From the NCBI GenBank assembly GCA_905200945.1, contig CAJKMG010000031.1, positions 1 through 9,627 on the forward strand: DNA of 9,627 bases, written 5' to 3'. Under the pieces are notes generated by a model. That model was given only the letters and a program-made list of their open reading frames with translations. It did no database searches and had not been told where the DNA came from. The stretch is from an uncultured Akkermansia sp. Lineage in GTDB: Bacteria; Verrucomicrobiota; Verrucomicrobiia; Verrucomicrobiales; Akkermansiaceae. Positions 5,862-9,627 of the stretch are shown here, one piece after another (the first letter of the stretch is position 1; every line of letters begins with the position of its first letter). The translations under genes were made by a program, and so were the position numbers.

Positions 5862-7529
5862 TTATCCTAACACGGCCAGGCCGTTCTGTTTTTGAAGCAG
5901 CTTGTTAAGCAGCTCGTTTGTTTTCTTTTGCTCAGCCAGCTGTTTTTGCGGGACGTTTTCGGCGGAAAGCATCATGCGGCCATATCCGCCGCCGCCCACC
6001 TTAGCCAGGGACCCGGCCAGCACGGTTTCCCAGTTGACCTTGATTTTCGGCGCGTCGTCCTCGGTCTTTTGCCGCCGGGGCTTACTCTTGGAAGCGTCCT
6101 CTTTTTCCTTCGCGGCGCGCTCTTTGTCCTGGGCGGCCAGGGATGCCGTAATTTTTTCAGAGGCGGCGGAAATTTCGGCGCGCACACCGGACGTGTCCAA
6201 CACGTCCGCCGCCTGGGAAAACCCGGAAGAAAAGGCGTCTTGAAGGGCGGAAAAATTGTCGGATATTTGATTGAGAATCCGGTCGCCGTAAGAATCAATA
6301 AATGCCCGTCCGGCTCCGCTGGCCTGCCCCTTGCCCTTGTTGGCGTCACGCTCGAATTCGCGGGATAAGCCCCGCATCCAATTAGCCTCATCACCCAGTC
6401 CGGGAATGCTGTCAAGCAAGCTGGCGATACCTTGGGACAATAAAGCCAGCAGACCATTGACGGCCATTCGCATGACGCCAACAAAGGCATTGCCAACCAT
6501 GCGCCAAAAAGCGGCGTCCGTCAAAATATCTAGAATCATAATCCCCTGCTTGAACGCCTGAACAAGGTATTGAGGGATAGCCTCAAAAACCCCCATCAGC
6601 ACCCGCCACAGGAAATTCACGCTCTCCTGGAACGCCAGGGTCAAACCCAGTTTAGCCAGGTTCCACGCCTCGCCCTGTTTGAACGCTTCAATCATGAATC
6701 GCATGGCATAGGCGATCGTTTCACCTATTTCCCGCGCCTTGGCGGCCATGCTCTCAAGAGAGCCGATTCCCTCGTCCAGCAGGGGCTTGAGGGCGTCCAT
6801 GATGGGCTTGCCGAATTCGGCCCGGACTTGCGCCCAGTTGTCGCTCAATGTCGAAATTTTCCCGTTCCATGTCTGGGACTGCAATTCCATTCCCCCGGAA
6901 AAACGGGCCAATTCCTCCGCCGCCACCTGCCAGACTTCCGAACCTTTCTTCCCTTCCGCCTGTAGCTTTTCGAGCTTGGCGCGGACATCAGGAGAGATGG
7001 CGCCCAGCTCCTGCAAACGCTGCATGGCCTCCCCCACGGGCCGCCCGCTGTCCAGCCCGGAATAAAGGCGGCCTATCGTGACGGCCATTTCCTCGATGGG
7101 GGTGTTTTGGGCGGAGGCGGCGTCGCCCACCAGGCGGAGGCCGTCCCCGGTGGACAAGGCCCCATCAGTGAGGGATTCCAGCGTCCGGGACGCCGCGGCA
7201 ATCCCCGGAAGCTGGAAAGGCGTGTGGGCGGCAAAATCGGCCAATTCCGCCATGCGTTCCCTGGCGGCCTTGGCAGAACCCAGCAAGGGAACGAAGGCCG
7301 TTTCCATCGTTTCCCGGTTGGCGGCCTCTCCTACGGCGGCCCGCGCCTCACGGAACGCCGTGCTGACGCCTTTGACGGCCAGAGCCGCCCCGGCGACGGA
7401 GGCGGCAACCATCATCATCTGGGGCCGGACCAGGGAGGAAAACCCGGACACGGCGGACTGGGCCTCCCCAAGTCCGCGCTGGAATCCGGCGTTATCCAGG
7501 TCCAGCTGGTAAGATATGCCGTTAGCCAT
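5862..7529 (-). CDS. Tail tape measure protein
   Basis: Tape measure proteins set the length of siphophage tails and line the tail tube. At residues 76-117 this one carries the typical segment ETAFVPLLGSAKAARERMAE followed by LADFAAHTPFQLPG, as in TP901-type tape measures. A hydrophobic stretch lies at about 38-56 (MMMVAASVAGAALAVKGV) and further hydrophobic helices at about 300-370. A charged Lys/Glu/Ala-rich segment (about 455-495) and a C-terminal amphipathic helix (QLAEQKKTNELLNKLLQKQN) follow. At 555 residues it is short for the family, so a short tail is expected. The gene overlaps the end of the frameshifted chaperone by 8 bases and has only a weak Shine-Dalgarno, suggesting translational coupling. 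The genetic position after a chaperone pair supports the call. Confidence 0.9.
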   Translation of the reverse strand: MANGISYQLDLDNAGFQRGLGEAQSAVSGFSSLVRPQMMMVAASVAGAALAVKGVSTAFREARAAVGEAANRETMETAFVPLLGSAKAARERMAELADFAAHTPFQLPGIAAASRTLESLTDGALSTGDGLRLVGDAASAQNTPIEEMAVTIGRLYSGLDSGRPVGEAMQRLQELGAISPDVRAKLEKLQAEGKKGSEVWQVAAEELARFSGGMELQSQTWNGKISTLSDNWAQVRAEFGKPIMDALKPLLDEGIGSLESMAAKAREIGETIAYAMRFMIEAFKQGEAWNLAKLGLTLAFQESVNFLWRVLMGVFEAIPQYLVQAFKQGIMILDILTDAAFWRMVGNAFVGVMRMAVNGLLALLSQGIASLLDSIPGLGDEANWMRGLSREFERDANKGKGQASGAGRAFIDSYGDRILNQISDNFSALQDAFSSGFSQAADVLDTSGVRAEISAASEKITASLAAQDKERAAKEKEDASKSKPRRQKTEDDAPKIKVNWETVLAGSLAKVGGGGYGRMMLSAENVPQKQLAEQKKTNELLNKLLQKQNGLAVLG

Positions 7530-8102
7530 GTAGATTTTTCAGTAGCTGAATTTCAAGGAAGGACAGACCGCCGCTCTCCACTCCGTTGCGCTCGGCAATG
7601 GCGGCCCTCAAACACAGGGCGCGGGCCACGGGGAGATCCAGGACGGCGTCAAGTGTCCATCCGTACTCGGAGCAGAGCAAATCGACGAGGGAAAGCCACC
7701 AGCCGCACCCCTTGCAAGTCACGGATGCCGCGGCGTCCCCGTTCCCGGCTTTTTTCCGGCGGCGTCCTCCATCGGCAAAAATGTCCGCTTGAGCATGTCG
7801 GCAATGCCCGCCAGGCACTTGACGAGGTGAGCGGGCGGGAAAGTATCTGCCCACGCGGAAAACGCCTTGTCAAAATCGCCGGAATCCAGCGCGGCAAGGA
7901 AGGCCGCTCGCTCGACAACCAGCCAGCAAACAACGCTCATATCGCGGAACGAGGGTTTTCCCCCGGTGGCGAAAAAAGTAACTCCCGCCTGCTCCAATAA
8001 AAGAATATCGCGGAGGGAAAGAGACCTGGAAGAAGAAAAAGCTTCCCGGACAACGTCAGGGATGAGCGCGGCGGTTGTGTTTGCAATATCAGATTTAGCC
8101 AT
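7522..8102 (-). CDS. Tail assembly chaperone long form (G-T type), made by -1 frameshift
   Basis: In many siphophages a short chaperone and its frameshifted extension bind tape measure and tail tube proteins during tail assembly. Here the zero frame runs from 8102 through codon 118 (AAG ending at 7749). A -1 slip on A AAA AAG then continues in a second frame to the TAA at 7524-7522, giving 118 + 75 = 193 residues. The extension begins AGNGDAAAS, contains a CKGC pair (130-133) and a WW, and continues with a helix-rich tail (LSLVDLLCSEYGW and onward). This frame has no convincing start of its own near the junction; its only ATG (7854) begins sequence that overlaps the short form in another frame and looks non-native. 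The extension ends 8 bases inside the tape measure gene, as expected. The call rests on layout and slippery site, not on strong family similarity. Confidence 0.8.
7719..8102 (-). CDS. Tail assembly chaperone short form (G type)
   Basis: The zero-frame product has 127 residues, mostly helical, with LSLRDILLLEQAGVTFF at 28-44 and a hydrophobic-acidic middle. Size and position one gene upstream of the tape measure fit phage G-type tail chaperones. The start ATG at 8102 is forced by an in-frame TAG four codons upstream. No Shine-Dalgarno is evident (CCGGGGC precedes the ATG). Ribosomes that do not slip at 7749-7755 read nine more codons and stop at TGA 7721-7719. The short form is expected to be the major product. 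Confidence 0.75.
   Translation of the reverse strand: MAKSDIANTTAALIPDVVREAFSSSRSLSLRDILLLEQAGVTFFATGGKPSFRDMSVVCWLVVERAAFLAALDSGDFDKAFSAWADTFPPAHLVKCLAGIADMLKRTFLPMEDAAGKKPGTGTPRHP
7749..7770 (-). promoter_or_regulatory. Programmed -1 ribosomal frameshift signal
   Basis: In frame the mRNA reads GGA AAA AAG, giving the heptamer A AAA AAG (7755 to 7749), the same slippery sequence as in E. coli dnaX. A Shine-Dalgarno-like GGAGGA (7770 to 7765) lies nine bases upstream, a spacing known to stimulate -1 slippage. The sequence after the heptamer is GC-rich and could fold, but I could not settle on one stem. The frame reached by the slip is open for 75 codons and runs to the tape measure. Confidence 0.85.
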
Positions 8103-8119
8103 GCCCCGGACTATGGCAC

Positions 8120-8149
8120 AAAACAGGCCGCGGCTTTCATGCCGCGGCC
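8120..8149 (-). terminator. GC-rich stem-loop, possible intrinsic terminator
   Basis: On the minus strand a perfect 9-bp stem (GGCCGCGGC/GCCGCGGCC, 8149-8141 with 8134-8126) encloses a 6-base loop (ATGAAA). It is followed by TGTTTTG, a short and imperfect U-tract. It starts 10 bases after the stop codon of the 134-residue gene and ends just before the chaperone gene. It would separate a fibre transcript from the tail transcript, or attenuate read-through. The weak U-tract and the lack of room for a new promoter argue for partial termination. Confidence 0.55.
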
Positions 8150-8159
8150 AGGATGCAAA

Positions 8160-8564
8160 CTAAAGCCGGATGAAGTATTTGAAAAAAGCCACGGCGGCGG
8201 GGTCGTCCAAGATAAAAGCCGGGTAGTCATAAGGCGTGAACACCCTCCGCCCGCCCTGCGGATTGACGGCCTCGACATCAAGCGCAACCTCGTCCCGCTG
8301 TCCAACGGGGGTATACGGGTCGGCCTCACTGTAGATCGTCGCTGTCATCAGATGCGCCCACACCTGCGCCGCCTGCCACGGTTCCGCCAGTCCCACCAGC
8401 GCGGCAACGACGGCGGCCATTGCCGGGGTCTGTTCCGCTGGTATTTCGTTCGCCGTATAGCGGGCCGGAGGGCGATAACCGCCCGCGTCCTGGTAAATGG
8501 CCGTCAGGGTGAATTCCTGCCAGTTGCCGGGCTGGGGGAACTGTATTTGTATTTCCGCATTCAT
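8160..8564 (-). CDS. Phage protein of unknown function, next to tail fibre
   Basis: This 134-residue protein is not one I recognise. It has an N-terminal beta-like part (MNAEIQIQFPQPGNWQEFTL), an Ala/Val-rich helix at about 48-62 (MAAVVAALVGLAEPW) and an acidic, aromatic C-terminal half ending FFKYFIRL. There is no signal peptide. The start ATG overlaps the TGA of the fibre-like gene in an ATGA, so the two are translationally coupled. A GAAGAA lies just upstream of the ATG. Tight coupling to a fibre gene is often seen for fibre-assembly chaperones or tail accessory proteins. That is inference from position, and a head-tail or tail-completion role is equally open. Confidence 0.6.
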   Translation of the reverse strand: MNAEIQIQFPQPGNWQEFTLTAIYQDAGGYRPPARYTANEIPAEQTPAMAAVVAALVGLAEPWQAAQVWAHLMTATIYSEADPYTPVGQRDEVALDVEAVNPQGGRRVFTPYDYPAFILDDPAAVAFFKYFIRL

Positions 8565-9627
8565 GATTCTTCGATGGGGGTGTTAATGTCCACAAAATCC
8601 GCCGTTTCTTCCGTTTCGATGGCGTTTGCCGCTATCGCTTCCAGAGCATAATAAACCGGGTTGACGTTGCCGGGCTGGTAATTGGTGCGTTCCGCAGAGC
8701 CGACAAAAACGTTGACAGATCCACCGGAAATTCCCGGTATATCCGTCACAATGGCGGAAAATCCCGTGCCCGTTTCAAAAGTAGTCACTCCGCGCACCGC
8801 GGCAATCTTCCAGAGATTCTGGCTGGTCCCGCCCCCGGTCAGTAAATATAAAGAGCCGTAAGCCTCACCATAATCTCCGGCATTGTACGAACGGGGAGCA
8901 TATTGCTGATAAATGACTTTGTTGACAAGATAGGGGATAGGCTCGTTATTGGTTGCGGGAATAAAGCTGGTTGTGGTCTTTACTTTCCAACTCCGGGAGG
9001 TCTCGGCGGCGTAGATTTCACGCACGCGGATGACGTATCCGTTCCGGGTTGTGTCCCGGACATTGGAAAATGTAATGTCCAGCATTTCCCCGGTATTGTA
9101 AGCAAGATTGTTGCCGGGAATAATACTGAAAGAATCCAGCGTTAAATCTTTCCGCGTCGTCTTGCTCCCCCGTCCCAGGCCCACGGTCAATTTGCCCGCG
9201 GACGTTAATTGCCAGGGGACGGCAAAACCTGCGAAACTGGAATAATTCCACTGGCCTTTAGGACCTGCAAAGTAATGAACAATCGTGCTGTGCGTCCCGG
9301 ACGGAACGTTCGTCTGCGCATACTGGCCGGGAATGAGAACGGTAGTTGCCGCCGTCCCCGTCGCCGTTATCGCGCCCGTGTCCAGATAAGCAGGCAGGGT
9401 AAAAAGGCCCGTCACGCCAGCCATTCCGGCGGCATACAGACGGTTGACCGCCCCCGTGTCCGTCGGCGCGCCTACGGCAAGCGGAATGTTGACGCCGCCG
9501 TTGGCGTTAATAGCCCCCGCCGCTGTCAGACCTCCGGGAATCGTCATGTTGCCTGATGCGTCCACTTGAGGGATGGCCGCCAGAGCATTAGCCGCCGCCG
9601 TCGCGGAATTGGCCGCGCTGGTGGCAG
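8561..9627 (-). CDS. Tail-fibre-like protein, 5' part outside window
   Basis: The frame is open to the right edge, so the N-terminus is missing; 354 codons are visible, and the GTG at 9565 is an internal valine rather than a start. The first visible residues are Ala/Ser/Asn-rich (ATSAANSATAAANALAAI), like the low-complexity helical shaft of fibres. A fibre-type turn-rich section follows (GNMTIPGGLTAAGAINANGG) and then a long beta-rich, Thr/Tyr/Gly-rich C-terminal part without membrane segments or enzyme motifs. It ends in an acidic tail (DFVDINTPIEES). A receptor-binding or side-fibre role is likely. Its place upstream of the tail chaperones rather than after the tape measure is unusual for siphophages, so a different structural role cannot be excluded. 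Confidence 0.65.
   Translation of the reverse strand, partial: ATSAANSATAAANALAAIPQVDASGNMTIPGGLTAAGAINANGGVNIPLAVGAPTDTGAVNRLYAAGMAGVTGLFTLPAYLDTGAITATGTAATTVLIPGQYAQTNVPSGTHSTIVHYFAGPKGQWNYSSFAGFAVPWQLTSAGKLTVGLGRGSKTTRKDLTLDSFSIIPGNNLAYNTGEMLDITFSNVRDTTRNGYVIRVREIYAAETSRSWKVKTTTSFIPATNNEPIPYLVNKVIYQQYAPRSYNAGDYGEAYGSLYLLTGGGTSQNLWKIAAVRGVTTFETGTGFSAIVTDIPGISGGSVNVFVGSAERTNYQPGNVNPVYYALEAIAANAIETEETADFVDINTPIEES

Noticed and set aside
7756..7854. Independent small gene starting at ATG 7854 and ending at 7522
   Set aside because: The first third is an out-of-frame reading of the chaperone gene. The position of the slippery site and the overlap with the tape measure fit a frameshift extension better.
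7107..8000. Plus-strand open frame of 297 codons opposite the tape measure and chaperone genes
   Set aside because: It crosses two well-supported minus-strand genes and gives a low-complexity Arg/Gly-rich product.
1..9627. CRISPR array, insertion sequence or defence island
   Set aside because: No regularly spaced long direct repeats with unique spacers, no transposase and no recognisable defence enzyme were found in any frame.

Overview
The window reads as one end of a temperate siphophage (prophage or excised phage) joined to a tRNA attachment site. All genes lie on the minus strand, transcribed right to left. The GC-rich, tightly packed genes and the style of the DnaB and tail proteins recall phages of Verrucomicrobiota such as Akkermansia. 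That host assignment is a recollection-based inference, not something the sequence proves.

Left edge (1-192): positions 9-58 are the 3' half of a tRNA-Thr(UGU), from the anticodon stem to CCA. It lacks the D-arm and the 5' acceptor strand, which is the usual signature of an att core for a tyrosine integrase. An AT-rich non-coding stretch follows, with an inverted repeat and three TGTGGC repeats. No integrase gene is in the window.

Middle left (193-3712): next to the att core is a terminase large subunit with an intact C-terminal nuclease but no Walker A part of the ATPase. It lies directly after a complete DnaB-type replicative helicase. The junction holds a 20-bp palindrome and three 24-bp-spaced repeats. 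Upstream of dnaB is a GT-A-like glycosyltransferase.

Middle right (3718-8102): a tail module contains two probable distal tail proteins (one with tandem repeat modules), a short tape measure protein and a tail assembly chaperone pair. The chaperone pair is encoded as two overlapping frames joined by a textbook A AAA AAG -1 frameshift site with an upstream Shine-Dalgarno-like stimulator.

Right edge (8124-9627): a stem-loop that resembles a terminator, an unrecognised 134-residue protein, and a tail-fibre-like protein cut by the right end of the window.

Genes from 8102 leftwards are separated by 0-5 bases or overlap, so the chaperones, tape measure, distal tail proteins, glycosyltransferase, helicase and terminase remnant probably share one transcript. 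The amputated terminase suggests that the element cannot package DNA unless the missing ATPase is supplied elsewhere. I see no complete new defence or other novel system here. The points most worth attention are the frameshift signal, the half-tRNA att site, the truncated terminase with its repeat-bearing junction, and the glycosyltransferase plus helicase placed behind the tail genes.
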